A stretch of 64,000 bases of DNA from JBBQED01 sp038320345 (GCA_038320345.1 JBBQED010000017.1:9548-73547); one strand, 5' to 3'. Positions 1 through 9,024 are shown, numbered from the stretch's first letter. Program-made: numbers and translations. Notes: generated from the sequence alone by a model not told the origin.

Positions 1-1191
1 CTTAAATGGCTTAAGTCCTTTATGAATAGTTTCAATCACTGCTTCCCAAGTTTCACACTCTTCAATTTGGCGATAGATCCGACGTTCGATAAAAATCTTT
101 TCTAAGGAACTAAAATGCCATCCTTCTTCGAGTTCTGAAAGATAAATCTGTAATTCACGACGCAGCAACTCCTGTGTATTCAGCGCTGTGAGGCGGAGCA
201 TTTCATTGACTCCTAAAAACTGAGGTTTACCATCGAGAATAACGCATGAATTCGGAGAGATTCCGATTTCAGCATCCGTAAATGCATATAACGCTTCAAT
301 CGTTTTATCAACATCTTCTAAAGATTCAGCATGCAGATGAATTACTACCTCAACTGTAGCTGCAGTATTATCTTCAACTTTCTTTACTTTGATTTTTCCC
401 TTTTCATTCGCAGCCAGAATGGAATCAATCAAACTGGAAGTAGTAGTACCAAAAGGAATTTCCTTGATGACAAGGGTCTTCTTATCTTTCTTTTCGATAA
501 CTGCACGAACGCGGATTTTTCCACCACGGATACCTTCATTATACTTCGAAAAATCAGCAACCCCACCAGTCGGAAAATCAGGCAACAGATTAACCGATTT
601 ACCACGGATGACATCAATTGAAGCTTCAATCAATTCGCAGAAATTATGCGGCAGAATCTTACACGCAAGACCAACGGCAATTCCCTCAACACCCATTGCT
701 AGGAGTAGTGGAAACTTAGCAGGCAAAGCAACAGGTTCTTTATTTCTTCCATCGTAGGAAGCTTGCCAGATGGTTGTTTTAGGATTAAATAAAACCTCTA
801 ACGCAAACTTACTTAAGCGTGCTTCGATATACCTAGACGCAGCAGCACTATCCCCAGTATAAATATTACCCCAGTTCCCTTGAGTGTCGATGAGCAGATT
901 TTTTTGTCCGATCTGCACCAAAGCATCACCAATTGAAACATCGCCATGAGGATGATACTTCATCGTATGCCCAATGATATTCGCTACTTTATTATAGCGA
1001 CCATCTTCCAGTTCCCACATGGCATGCATCACACGACGCTGAACAGGCTTTACCCCATCATCGAGATAAGGAACAGCACGTTCCATAATCACATAAGATG
1101 CATAATCAAGAAACCAGTTCTCATACATGGTAGAAACCTGACCATGCTCTCCTCTGGATCTTCCGTTTTTATTGCTATTATCTTGCTCCAT
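1..1191 (-). CDS. parC: DNA topoisomerase IV subunit A, C-terminus cut by window edge
   Basis: The first 397 codons of a type IIA topoisomerase breakage-reunion subunit are present; the rest lies beyond base 1. The protein opens with a short polar leader, then the winged-helix region with motifs YASYVIMERAVP and DGVKPVQRRVMHAM. The catalytic tyrosine is in SRYIEAR near residue 119, followed by the tower region (LPDFPTGG). ParC pairs with ParE in an A2B2 enzyme that decatenates daughter chromosomes. The parE gene lies 88 bases upstream on the same strand, which argues for topoisomerase IV rather than gyrase. The ATG at 1191 is the first in-frame methionine before conserved sequence. The GyrA-like C-terminal beta-pinwheel is not visible, so gyrA versus parC rests on the neighbouring parE. 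Confidence 0.93.
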   Translation of the reverse strand, partial: MEQDNSNKNGRSRGEHGQVSTMYENWFLDYASYVIMERAVPYLDDGVKPVQRRVMHAMWELEDGRYNKVANIIGHTMKYHPHGDVSIGDALVQIGQKNLLIDTQGNWGNIYTGDSAAASRYIEARLSKFALEVLFNPKTTIWQASYDGRNKEPVALPAKFPLLLAMGVEGIAVGLACKILPHNFCELIEASIDVIRGKSVNLLPDFPTGGVADFSKYNEGIRGGKIRVRAVIEKKDKKTLVIKEIPFGTTTSSLIDSILAANEKGKIKVKKVEDNTAATVEVVIHLHAESLEDVDKTIEALYAFTDAEIGISPNSCVILDGKPQFLGVNEMLRLTALNTQELLRRELQIYLSELEEGWHFSSLEKIFIERRIYRQIEECETWEAVIETIHKGLKPFK

Positions 1192-1279
1192 TCTTATCGC
1201 TAAACTAACGGTTGCGCCATTCCGAAAACTTCACACTTTGCAGCCGTAATACTTTTGTAAATGATTAATTTCAGTATTA

Positions 1280-3184
1280 TTAAATTACTTCTATCTCTTC
1301 CTCTGATGCAGGTTCTTCGACTACAGGTTCAAGTTCATCTTCGATGCGTAGATTACGGATAATGAAATCCTGACGCTCCGGAGAATTTTTACCCATGTAA
1401 TAATCCAAGAGATGATGAACCGAACTTTCTCCTGCAAGTGTAACTGGATCGAGACGTATCTTCTTTCCAATAAAATTCTTAAATTCATCTGGAGAGATCT
1501 CTCCTAATCCTTTGAATCGAGTAATCTCAGGCTTTACACCCAACTTTGCAATCGCATTTTGGCGCTCCTGATCTGAATAGCAGTAGATCGTTTCCTTTTT
1601 ATTTCTGACACGAAATAAAGGGGTTTGTAAAATATACACGTGATTATTTTTCACGAGTTCAGGAAAGAACTGTAAGAAGAAAGTCAAGAGTAGTAAACGA
1701 ATATGCATTCCATCAACATCGGCATCAGTCGCAATCACAACACGATTGTAACGTAACGTTTCTAACCCATCTTCAATATTTAATGCGTTTTGCAGGAGAT
1801 TAAATTCTTCGTTTTCATACACGATTTTTTTCGTGAGACCAAAACAATTCAACGGCTTTCCTTTGAGACTAAATACGGCTTGTGTATTTACATCCCTGGC
1901 AATAGTTATAGAACCAGATGCTGAATCTCCCTCCGTAATAAATAAGGTAGTATCTAAGCGTTGAACATGGCGCAAATCGGTAAGGTGAGCACGACAGTCG
2001 CGAAGTTTTTTATTGTGCAGATTTGCTTTTTTAGCACGTTCGTTGGCAAGCTTTTTAATACCAGCAATCTCTTTGCGCTCACGCTCACTCTGCATTATCT
2101 TTTTCTTCCATGCTTCAGCAGTTTCAGGATGCTTATGCAGGAAATTATCCAGTTGTGTACTAACAAAATCATTGATCCAGTTTCGCAGCGTTGGTCCACC
2201 AGGATGAGTGACTTGAGAGCCCAGTTTGGTTTTCGTTTGGGATTCAAATACAGGTTCTTGAATCCGAATACTTACCGCTGCCGTAATAGAAGTTCTGACA
2301 TCGGCAGGATCAAAATCTTTCCCGTAAAAATCACGGGCTGTTTTAACGATCGCCTCCCGAAATGCAGCAAGGTGAGTTCCTCCTTGAGTAGTATGCTGCC
2401 CGTTTACGAATGAATAATAATCTTCGCCATAAGCGGTTGTATGGGTAAATGCAATTTCAATATCTTTTGATTTTAGATGAATCACAGGATACAAAACTTC
2501 ATCACTAATATGTGTCTGTAAAAGATCGAGTAATCCGTTTTCACTTTTATACTCAACACCATTCAATAAAATTTTCAGACCAACATTGAGAAACGTATAA
2601 TTACGCACCATATTCTCCACATACTCCATACGGAATTCGTAGTCGGTGAATATATCTTTATCGGCATCAAAAATAACTTCAGTTCCATCCGCAAGATTAG
2701 TAGGTAATTCATGTTTAGTACTGGTAAGTTCACCACGAGCAAATTCAGCCCATGTTGTTTTTCCCTGACGAACACTTTGCACACGGAAAAATTGAGAGAG
2801 CGCATTCACTGCCTTCGTACCTACTCCATTTAGTCCCACACTCTTTTGAAATGCCTGACTATCGTACTTTCCGCCAGTATTAATTTTGCTGACACACTCC
2901 ACAACTTTTCCAAGCGGAATCCCACGTCCATAGTCACGTACCCGAACCTGATCACCTTTAATATCGATCTCGATTTGCTTACCGTAACTCATTACGAATT
3001 CATCGATACAGTTATCTACAACCTCCTTGATAAGAACGTAGATACCATCATCTTTATGAGCACCGTCACCAAGCTTTCCGATATACATACCAGGACGGAG
3101 ACGGATATGTTGTTTCCAATCGAGGCTCTGGATGCTGTCCTCGGTATAATTATGATCTACTAACAAATCTGTTTTTTTGGCCAT
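1280..3184 (-). CDS. parE: DNA topoisomerase IV subunit B
   Basis: This is the ATPase subunit of topoisomerase IV, 634 residues, close to the usual ParE length. The GHKL ATPase domain starts with LRPGMYIG (residues 29-36) and the Mg/ATP-binding EVVDNCIDE (residues 54-62), followed by the glycine loop GVGTKAVNAL. The transducer domain follows. The TOPRIM domain shows the acidic EGDSASGS motif near residue 416 and DADVDGMHIR near 487, which bind the catalytic metals. The protein lacks the extra insert of many GyrB proteins. ParE is cotranscribed with parC downstream. A near-consensus -7 box (GATCTTTG, minus strand, 3271-3278) lies about 90 bases upstream of the start and could drive the pair. 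Confidence 0.95.
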   Translation of the reverse strand: MAKKTDLLVDHNYTEDSIQSLDWKQHIRLRPGMYIGKLGDGAHKDDGIYVLIKEVVDNCIDEFVMSYGKQIEIDIKGDQVRVRDYGRGIPLGKVVECVSKINTGGKYDSQAFQKSVGLNGVGTKAVNALSQFFRVQSVRQGKTTWAEFARGELTSTKHELPTNLADGTEVIFDADKDIFTDYEFRMEYVENMVRNYTFLNVGLKILLNGVEYKSENGLLDLLQTHISDEVLYPVIHLKSKDIEIAFTHTTAYGEDYYSFVNGQHTTQGGTHLAAFREAIVKTARDFYGKDFDPADVRTSITAAVSIRIQEPVFESQTKTKLGSQVTHPGGPTLRNWINDFVSTQLDNFLHKHPETAEAWKKKIMQSERERKEIAGIKKLANERAKKANLHNKKLRDCRAHLTDLRHVQRLDTTLFITEGDSASGSITIARDVNTQAVFSLKGKPLNCFGLTKKIVYENEEFNLLQNALNIEDGLETLRYNRVVIATDADVDGMHIRLLLLTFFLQFFPELVKNNHVYILQTPLFRVRNKKETIYCYSDQERQNAIAKLGVKPEITRFKGLGEISPDEFKNFIGKKIRLDPVTLAGESSVHHLLDYYMGKNSPERQDFIIRNLRIEDELEPVVEEPASEEEIEVI

Positions 3185-3669
3185 TTTACTTCGTAAAGGT
3201 GCTGATCTTCATCACAAATGCTTTTTTTCTGCAGAGTCAAGGTTTTGTAAAACCCCCTATCTGCTAGCTACAAAGATCGAAAAATGCAGCAAGCACAATT
3301 CCAAAATTAAGACCCAGACATGGGATTTCCACTATTCGCTACCCATGTTTTTAACAAGATTTCTGTGTGAAAAGAGCCCGAATTAGTTAAATGACTGGCT
3401 ATCAACTGCAAATCCATCTAAAAAATATCAACACCCTGTGGAATTCTGTCAGTTATAATTATTCACAGGAAAGAAAACTCGTAAGTGGGTCGAATTGGAA
3501 CTAAGGGATTCAGTAAAGTCAGGAAATGGGTAGGGATTTGGCTTATGCTTATAGAATACATGTTATAAATCACGTGGAATTTTAAAGAGGTGCCCTTATT
3601 GATTAATAACTATTGGTACTATAATTTTTCCTCAAATTGTATTAATATTGGGACAATCAATATAAAAAC
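3185..3669. other. Gene-free stretch between parE and the 3670 gene
   Basis: No credible coding sequence or structured RNA is seen here. Two divergent genes start at either side, so both promoters should lie within it. A one-mismatch Bacteroidota -7 box for parE is at 3271-3278 (minus strand). The half nearest the 3670 gene is AT-rich without a clear consensus box. Confidence 0.5.
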
Positions 3670-4137
3670 ATGAAAAAGACCTTGTTAATTTTAGTGCTGT
3701 TCTTAGCTTCAATTTTCGATGCAGAAGCGCAACTCAATAAAGCAAATCAAGCTGCAGGATCAGAAATGAGAGCCACATTGCCATCAGCTGGCTCTTTACT
3801 TATGGAGCTTGCAAATAATCTTGACTCGTCTGCATTTAGTGACAACTGGGGCTCAGTAAAAGATACATGGATGAATGATGCATCAAAAGTTACCAACCCA
3901 GTAGAATTAGGGAAACTCACCAGTGCTCTTATAGAAAATGTGAAACCAACTGCATTCACTGATAAGTTTAATAAAGACAAATCAGGATTTATGAAATCAA
4001 CTACTTCGCCAAACAATTTGAATGATATAGGATTATTATTTGAAAAATTACAAGTAGGATTAAAACCAACATCTTTTTTACCGCAATGGGCAAGTAAAAG
4101 CAATGACTGGCTACAAGCCATAAAATTACTGAAGTAA
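3670..4137 (+). CDS. Small exported protein with three 40-residue repeats
   Basis: The function is unknown. The product is 155 residues. A clear Sec signal peptide (residues 1-21, hydrophobic core LLILVLFLASIF, cleavage after EAQ) indicates export to the periplasm or surface. The mature part holds three repeats of about 40 residues, at 43-82, 83-122 and 123-155. Each starts with a leucine-rich helix, continues with a K/S-P/S-T/S-(A/S)-F segment (for example VKPTAF, LKPTSF), then an aromatic and K..W/F. The third copy is shortened. No lipobox, cysteine or catalytic motif is seen. It stands alone, convergent with the YjbR-family gene. A small helical repeat protein is the best description. Confidence 0.75.
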   Translation: MKKTLLILVLFLASIFDAEAQLNKANQAAGSEMRATLPSAGSLLMELANNLDSSAFSDNWGSVKDTWMNDASKVTNPVELGKLTSALIENVKPTAFTDKFNKDKSGFMKSTTSPNNLNDIGLLFEKLQVGLKPTSFLPQWASKSNDWLQAIKLLK

Positions 4138-4145
4138 AACTTTCG

Positions 4146-4505
4146 TTACTCCACTTTTTTCATTCTTGTGGTATTAACTTTTGAGCTCAGTCGTTGGGGT
4201 GCAACTTCACAAAATGCAGTAGCCAATGCATCTTTCAACAAATCTTTACGGATATGTGCGAGTTCGAAAAACGTAAAACCTTTTTTGCCCCATGCTCCGG
4301 GAACCGGATAAATATGTTGAGGATCAAAATCTGAAAAAACAGATTGATCCAATGAATTCAATTTCAAACATGCTCTCTTGTTTTTCAAATCTAGTGTTGC
4401 AAAAATTTTTTTATTTACGCGAAATGAAATTTTTTCGAAATGAGGTAGCTTCACTGCTTCCTCTAACGAAAGTGCGATTTCTTGAAAAGTATCAGTACTA
4501 ACCAT
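4146..4505 (-). CDS. MmcQ/YjbR family protein
   Basis: This 119-residue protein matches the MmcQ/YjbR family, small cytoplasmic proteins with a CyaY-like fold and predicted DNA binding. The family pattern is visible: an N-terminal helix with ALSLEEAVKLPHFEK, the strand motif SFRVNKKIFATLD, the central VPGAWGKKGFTFFEL (the WGK..W/F-type core), and a C-terminal helix (RKDLLKDALATAFCEV) that would follow it. The length is normal for the family. The C-terminal tail is basic. No signal peptide is present, so it acts in the cytoplasm. It is convergent with the gene ending at 4137, eight bases away. Its molecular role is not established for the family. Confidence 0.85.
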   Translation of the reverse strand: MVSTDTFQEIALSLEEAVKLPHFEKISFRVNKKIFATLDLKNKRACLKLNSLDQSVFSDFDPQHIYPVPGAWGKKGFTFFELAHIRKDLLKDALATAFCEVAPQRLSSKVNTTRMKKVE

Positions 4506-4628
4506 TTTGTTAAGATAATAAGAAAAATAATTTCTTTAAATGAGCTTTAAAAATCAACTATACCAAATTTAATGAATACAAAAATTAATTACGAATTAAG
4601 CTTTGACCTATAAATACGAGGATCAATT

Positions 4629-5093
4629 TTATTCGATGAACATTTTTTCGATTCGCTTGATAGGTCCTCGGCAGAATTGTTCGTGACAGGATTTACAAGA
4701 TTGCACCACATTATTATGAGACGCCACTTGCATAGTGAGATCAGCTTTATTAAATTCGGTAATTGCCTGAATATATCCTTTAGCATAACCATCAAACATC
4801 TTTTTATCCAGCGTACTATCAGAAGGCGTAGCCGTTAAAATGTCATGGAAAGATTCAGGATAAGGAACAATGCCTACATTATTTTTTAATTGAACGGTAT
4901 TCGCTTCGGTGGCTTTTACCATTACGCGCATGAGGATAGCAAGTTCAGAATCACCATTCGGATTTAAAGGTTTTGCACAAGCAGGTGTATCAGCAGAATT
5001 ATCTTTCTTTCCTTTATTACAGGCAGTTTGAGAAATGCTAACGAAGACCATCAGCAATAAAGGAAGGACGTAGTAACAAGCAGTTTTTTTCAT
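4629..5093 (-). CDS. c-type cytochrome lipoprotein
   Basis: This 154-residue exported protein has a lipoprotein signal peptide with a lipobox-like SQTAC ending at Cys25. A single haem c attachment motif CKSCH lies near residue 130, close to the C-terminus, and the segment before it is mostly helical. A C-terminal CXXCH after a four-helix-like region resembles the cytochrome c'/c556 fold, but that assignment is inference from architecture. It would be anchored in a membrane facing the periplasm. It begins 15 bases after the GT51 gene on the same strand, so the two are probably cotranscribed; no functional link between them is obvious. Confidence 0.8.
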   Translation of the reverse strand: MKKTACYYVLPLLLMVFVSISQTACNKGKKDNSADTPACAKPLNPNGDSELAILMRVMVKATEANTVQLKNNVGIVPYPESFHDILTATPSDSTLDKKMFDGYAKGYIQAITEFNKADLTMQVASHNNVVQSCKSCHEQFCRGPIKRIEKMFIE

Positions 5094-5108
5094 TGTTGCA
5101 ATTTACAA

Positions 5109-7055
5109 TTAATTAAAGGCAGGAACAAATTCGGTGGTATCAACAGGTATTGTATCTGGAGGTAAAACGATATCCAGAGCCATGCCTGTTAATTTTACAT
5201 TTGGACGAAGAGAATCAGCTTCCGCTTGAGAAATTTTTTCTCGTTTCACTAAACGTCCTGCTACAAGGTTAAAATAGTTGGTCATAAAAGGTTTGAGATT
5301 TCCAGCAGCATCAAAGCTATACCGAAATTGTTTTGGATGTGGGATGATACTAGCGAGGAAAATACTTTCTGCCAATGATAATTCTCGAGGTAATTTGCCG
5401 AAGTAAAAACGTGAGGCTTCCCCTATGCCATATACATCGGGGCCTAACTCGATAACATTGAGATATACTTCAAACATCCGCTCCTTATTCACCAATCCAT
5501 TACGTTCAATCAGCCAAACAATCATCATCTCTTCCAACTTACGAGAAATCGTTTTATTGCGGCTCAGAAAACAGTTTTTCACGAGTTGCATACTTATAGT
5601 ACTTCCTCCACGAACAAATCGTTTGGCCTTAATATTTGCAATGATCGATTCTTGAAAAGATTGTTCTACAAATCCTCCGTGGTTAAAAAAACCTGGATCT
5701 TCAGCGGTGAGAATTGCATTCTTCAGATAATCTGGAATCTCTTCTGTAGGTGTATACATAGGGTTTCCAGGTCCTACTAAGAAGCTTCTGATTGGTCGGT
5801 CGCCATCCATAGCTAGATAAGAAAAGGGAATATTAATGCGTGGAAAATATTCTGTCCCATATTGATCGATATGAAAATTATTTTTCTTTAATTCAGAATT
5901 AAAAACCAAGGCCTCTGGATTTTTTATTGGCAAATCAAATTGAAGCTGATAAACTAAAGATCCATTAGCTTTAAATCCTTTGAAAGAATGAAACATTGCT
6001 TCAGGCAAGGAACCGAATAAATCCTGCGCATTTTGAACCTTAAAATCAACATTCAATTTCACTCTTTTTTCCGGATTTCGGATATACGCAAACGTTATAT
6101 TAACTGGGAGTTGATTCATCGTAAAAAGTGTACCCGGAAGCAACTTCAGGGAATCATCTGAGATTTCTGCATTGATTGCAAATTCAGTTTTTGGAATCAT
6201 CACATCTTCCGGAGCTATTCTCCAATGATTCATCAATAAATTCGTTACATCGAAATGTCCTTTGAAGGGAATATGGTTTTCATTCACATCAGTGCTAAAC
6301 TGAAAATGGGCATTATCGAAACACACTTTAAATCCATCATACAAATCAAAAAACGGAAGTGCATAAGCAGCACCTTTTATTCTGTTGATAGTAAATTCAT
6401 ATTTCCCGTTCGTAACATCTGTAGTTCCTTTTACAGTCCATAAATTAACGCCTTCCTGAGAAGAAGTAATCACACTAGACTGAAATACACCTTTATCGAA
6501 AAAGAGTTCTGGAATTTTCACCATTTCTTCGTTGAGATTCTTCCGATAGGTAATCATCATCTGACGGATGGTAATACGTTCGGAGAAAATATCATTTACT
6601 TTTTCATAAACAGATTCAAACCGATCATTAAAACCTTGCGTATCGATGGTCTCGATAGTATCATTTTCAATTTGTTTCTTCCTAAAGAAAAAAGAGTAAT
6701 TATCGGTACTGTCCTTTTTGATTAAGTTCACTGACACTGAATCTACAATCAGTTCATTGAAGGCAATTCGGAAGCGAATTAATTTCCGTAAGCTGATACT
6801 GGCTTCCAGATTTTTCAGTGTAAAGAGTGTATCGGAAGAATCCGGTGGAATTACGATTACATCTTTCAGGTAAACATCTCTAAAATTTACAAAACCGGCA
6901 TCCCGGATAATCAGTGTTGCGCCATAGCGATCTTTGACCTTATCTTTAATTTTCGCAATAATCAAATCCAACAGCGGCTGCCTTAATAAAAACGCCGACG
7001 ACAATAAAAGCAATGCTACGGTTATTCCCAGGAAAGTCCATTGCCTACGATTCAT
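5109..7055 (-). CDS. Monofunctional GT51 peptidoglycan glycosyltransferase with long N-terminal domain
   Basis: The 648-residue protein has one N-terminal membrane helix (residues 7-28) and a long periplasmic region resembling AsmA-type proteins (about residues 30-430). A GT51 domain follows at about 435-600. The GT51 motif 1 is seen as ILTAEDPGFFNHGG, with the catalytic glutamate near residue 451. Motif 2 is RGGSTISMQLVKN, and motif 3 includes KLEEMMIVWLIER and YLNVIELGPDVYGIGEAS. No penicillin-binding transpeptidase domain follows, so it would polymerise glycan strands from lipid II without cross-linking them. Monofunctional GT51 enzymes are usually about 240 residues; the large AsmA-like N-terminal part is the unusual point. 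A terminator separates it from the upstream cas6 gene. Confidence 0.88.
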   Translation of the reverse strand: MNRRQWTFLGITVALLLLSSAFLLRQPLLDLIIAKIKDKVKDRYGATLIIRDAGFVNFRDVYLKDVIVIPPDSSDTLFTLKNLEASISLRKLIRFRIAFNELIVDSVSVNLIKKDSTDNYSFFFRKKQIENDTIETIDTQGFNDRFESVYEKVNDIFSERITIRQMMITYRKNLNEEMVKIPELFFDKGVFQSSVITSSQEGVNLWTVKGTTDVTNGKYEFTINRIKGAAYALPFFDLYDGFKVCFDNAHFQFSTDVNENHIPFKGHFDVTNLLMNHWRIAPEDVMIPKTEFAINAEISDDSLKLLPGTLFTMNQLPVNITFAYIRNPEKRVKLNVDFKVQNAQDLFGSLPEAMFHSFKGFKANGSLVYQLQFDLPIKNPEALVFNSELKKNNFHIDQYGTEYFPRINIPFSYLAMDGDRPIRSFLVGPGNPMYTPTEEIPDYLKNAILTAEDPGFFNHGGFVEQSFQESIIANIKAKRFVRGGSTISMQLVKNCFLSRNKTISRKLEEMMIVWLIERNGLVNKERMFEVYLNVIELGPDVYGIGEASRFYFGKLPRELSLAESIFLASIIPHPKQFRYSFDAAGNLKPFMTNYFNLVAGRLVKREKISQAEADSLRPNVKLTGMALDIVLPPDTIPVDTTEFVPAFN

Positions 7056-7104
7056 AGTTCGTTGATGCCTGATGTTAGTAAATCAGATCGGGCTAAAATA
7101 ACAA

Positions 7105-7127
7105 AACAGGGCCGATATGACCCTGTT
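7105..7127 (-). terminator. Rho-independent terminator after cas6
   Basis: A 7-bp perfect stem (AACAGGG/CCCTGTT) with a 9-base loop lies 26 bases after the cas6 stop codon. On the minus strand it is followed by a T-rich tract (TTTGTTATTTT). It would end cas6 transcription before the GT51 gene. Confidence 0.7.
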
Positions 7128-7152
7128 CTGTATTCTAAATATTATCTTTTAA

Positions 7153-7893
7153 TTAAGCAACTTTTACGAGATCTACCATTCCGTAGCCTTGTTCGCTCAG
7201 CGCACCTACACCACAATCCCAGATGAAACGATGAACATCAGGATGAGCATGAAGTGTGAATGGAAGAAGATAACCCATCATTGTACTACCATCAGCAGCA
7301 CGGTAATAACGAGCGAATTTCTTTCCTGTTTCATTTAATTTCTGAACGTATTCTAGATCAGGCTGAGCATCAAACTCCGCAAAATTATTGAGATCTGCTT
7401 CAGAGAATCCAGCACGCTCCATACGATCTAATGTTTGTTCGTAAAGGATATCGGAGAATTCTTGAGAAGTTGGATCAATCGTAATCTGACTTCTATCTGG
7501 ATCCTTTCTTGGATCGATTAAAATCATTGGACTGATACAGAGGTAACGCATTTTAGTACTGAATTCTGGATCAGGAATTACTTCGTGACTTCGTGGCATC
7601 AGGTTCATTTTACCAACTGCCAAGTAAGGCATTTCGAAAATTTTGGATACTAATGTTTCTAATTGACTTTCATTACGACTGGAAACTACCAATGTAACTT
7701 TAGAACTTAAAAAACGCATAAACCCGTTTTGAATCTTTGAAGTTCCCTTTAACGAAGAGAAATTAAAGAAACTTCGGTCCCCACTAAAAGATTCGATAAT
7801 CTGATATAAACTTTCTGCCAGAAGAGTCTGGTGATGCAGAGGAATGGTATTCGCCGACATCTGATCCCTTAGAAATGAAATTTTAACTCGCAT
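7153..7893 (-). CDS. cas6: CRISPR-associated endoribonuclease Cas6 (solitary)
   Basis: The 246-residue protein matches Cas6, the RAMP-fold nuclease that cuts CRISPR precursor RNA inside each repeat. The N-terminus has the family pattern of a basic first strand (MRVKISF) followed by IPLHHQTLLAESLYQII; the His in this segment is a candidate catalytic residue by comparison with Cas6 proteins. The middle has the RYLCISPMIL strand typical of the family. The C-terminus carries the glycine-rich loop GVGALSEQGYGMVDLV, the hallmark of Cas6 RNA-binding proteins. Length fits the family (about 240-260). No other cas gene and no repeat-spacer array occurs in the window, and it has its own terminator. It may act in trans on a distant array or have a different RNA target. 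Confidence 0.85.
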   Translation of the reverse strand: MRVKISFLRDQMSANTIPLHHQTLLAESLYQIIESFSGDRSFFNFSSLKGTSKIQNGFMRFLSSKVTLVVSSRNESQLETLVSKIFEMPYLAVGKMNLMPRSHEVIPDPEFSTKMRYLCISPMILIDPRKDPDRSQITIDPTSQEFSDILYEQTLDRMERAGFSEADLNNFAEFDAQPDLEYVQKLNETGKKFARYYRAADGSTMMGYLLPFTLHAHPDVHRFIWDCGVGALSEQGYGMVDLVKVA

Positions 7894-7936
7894 ATTTATA
7901 TTTATTAAAATGGATTAAGTTGTTATTTTTCTTCCC

Positions 7937-7956
7937 TATGCCAAGCCTTATGCCAA
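7937..7956 (-). promoter_or_regulatory. Tandem TTGGCATA boxes upstream of cas6
   Basis: Two exact copies of TTGGCATA (minus strand), at 7949-7956 and 7937-7944, lie 12 bases apart, about 45-60 bases before the cas6 start. The roughly one-helical-turn spacing suits a regulator binding on one face of the DNA or a promoter element. The role is inferred. Confidence 0.35.
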
Positions 7957-8131
7957 CGAAAAAAAATAGGCTAAATATGACTGTAGAATTAAACCTACAA
8001 ACAACTTAAATGTTTGATAATCATTAAGAAATCGTCAAAAAATACGAATTAATTTGCCGCTTAAAACCATAATTTTAAATCCTTGAGATGAAATTATTCC
8101 AAAATATGGACAAGTTTTCCAAAAAATGGAA

Positions 8132-9022
8132 TCACGGATCTTTTTTACCACTAGCCTTATAAAGAATTTCCTTTTCTTCTTTGGTAAGGCTATCAAAACC
8201 CGACTTATTAATCTTATCGAGAATGCGATCAACAAGCTCCTGAGTTGCAGCCTGTTTCTCTTTAAAAACATTTTCAGAAGAAGATCTTGGGGTGCGGCTC
8301 ACGACTTTCATCTTCGTCTTTTTACCTGATGGTCCAACCAATTTTACTAGCCATGCCGTTAGATCAGTACCATTTTTCAACTGGCGAACCATTAGGAATC
8401 CAAAGAGAGCGCCTCCTAGATGAGCAATTTGTCCTCCAGCATTTCCCAACGGAATACTGATTGCATACAATAAGATTGAAACTATTGCCACATACTTCAG
8501 CCTTACTCCACCAATAATAATTAGGTAAACCATATAATCGGGTAAAAGCGTGGCTATTGCAACTAACACGGCAATCACTCCTGCAGAAGCTCCAATTAAA
8601 GTAGCGCCGGAGGCAGCTTGTTGGAAAGCAGGAAAGAGGTTGAATGCTGCGATATAACATAATCCACCGAAAGCCCCACCCAGAATAAAAGTAGCCCATA
8701 ACTTATCATTACCCAGATACTCTGTAAACAGCTTACCGGTCCAGTATAGAATCAACATATTAAAAAGTATGTGCATCACCTCTTGATGTAAAAAGATATA
8801 AGTGATGATACTCCAAGGTTGAAAGAGTAATTGCATAGGATTAGCCGGAAGACTAAGGTAACGAATCACTATTTCAGGAATCACAGGATCTATCTGAAAG
8901 AGAAAAAGTAAAGTGGTAAGTAATTTAATGACCAGAAACACAGTAATATTAATAACCATAATCCGATAGAGCGAAGTAGCCACACCGAATTGCATTTTTA
9001 TTTCCTGAAGGAAGTTGCTCAT
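8132..9022 (-). CDS. Rhomboid family intramembrane serine protease
   Basis: This 296-residue multi-pass membrane protein has six predicted hydrophobic helices followed by a charged cytoplasmic tail of about 80 residues (from about 215). Rhomboid hallmarks are present: HQEVMHILFNM in the second helix region, the serine motif GASAG near residue 145, and the partner histidine in QIAHLGGALFGF near residue 200. These form the Ser-His dyad that cuts transmembrane substrates. The tail (LVDRILDKINKSGFDSLTKEEKEILYKAS) is the short helical C-terminal domain often attached to Bacteroidota rhomboids (DUF6576-like). It starts 2 bases after the upstream rhomboid gene, so the two are translationally linked. 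Substrates are unknown. Confidence 0.9.
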   Translation of the reverse strand: MSNFLQEIKMQFGVATSLYRIMVINITVFLVIKLLTTLLFLFQIDPVIPEIVIRYLSLPANPMQLLFQPWSIITYIFLHQEVMHILFNMLILYWTGKLFTEYLGNDKLWATFILGGAFGGLCYIAAFNLFPAFQQAASGATLIGASAGVIAVLVAIATLLPDYMVYLIIIGGVRLKYVAIVSILLYAISIPLGNAGGQIAHLGGALFGFLMVRQLKNGTDLTAWLVKLVGPSGKKTKMKVVSRTPRSSSENVFKEKQAATQELVDRILDKINKSGFDSLTKEEKEILYKASGKKDP

Positions 9023-9024
9023 AT

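Noticed and set aside
7894..8131. Possible CRISPR array beside cas6
   Set aside because: I looked for direct repeats of 25-40 bases with regular spacers on both sides of the gene. None is present; only an 8-base tandem motif occurs.
8035..8271. Small frame after the rhomboid gene on the minus strand
   Set aside because: It overlaps the real rhomboid C-terminus in another frame, with no recognisable domain or signal peptide.
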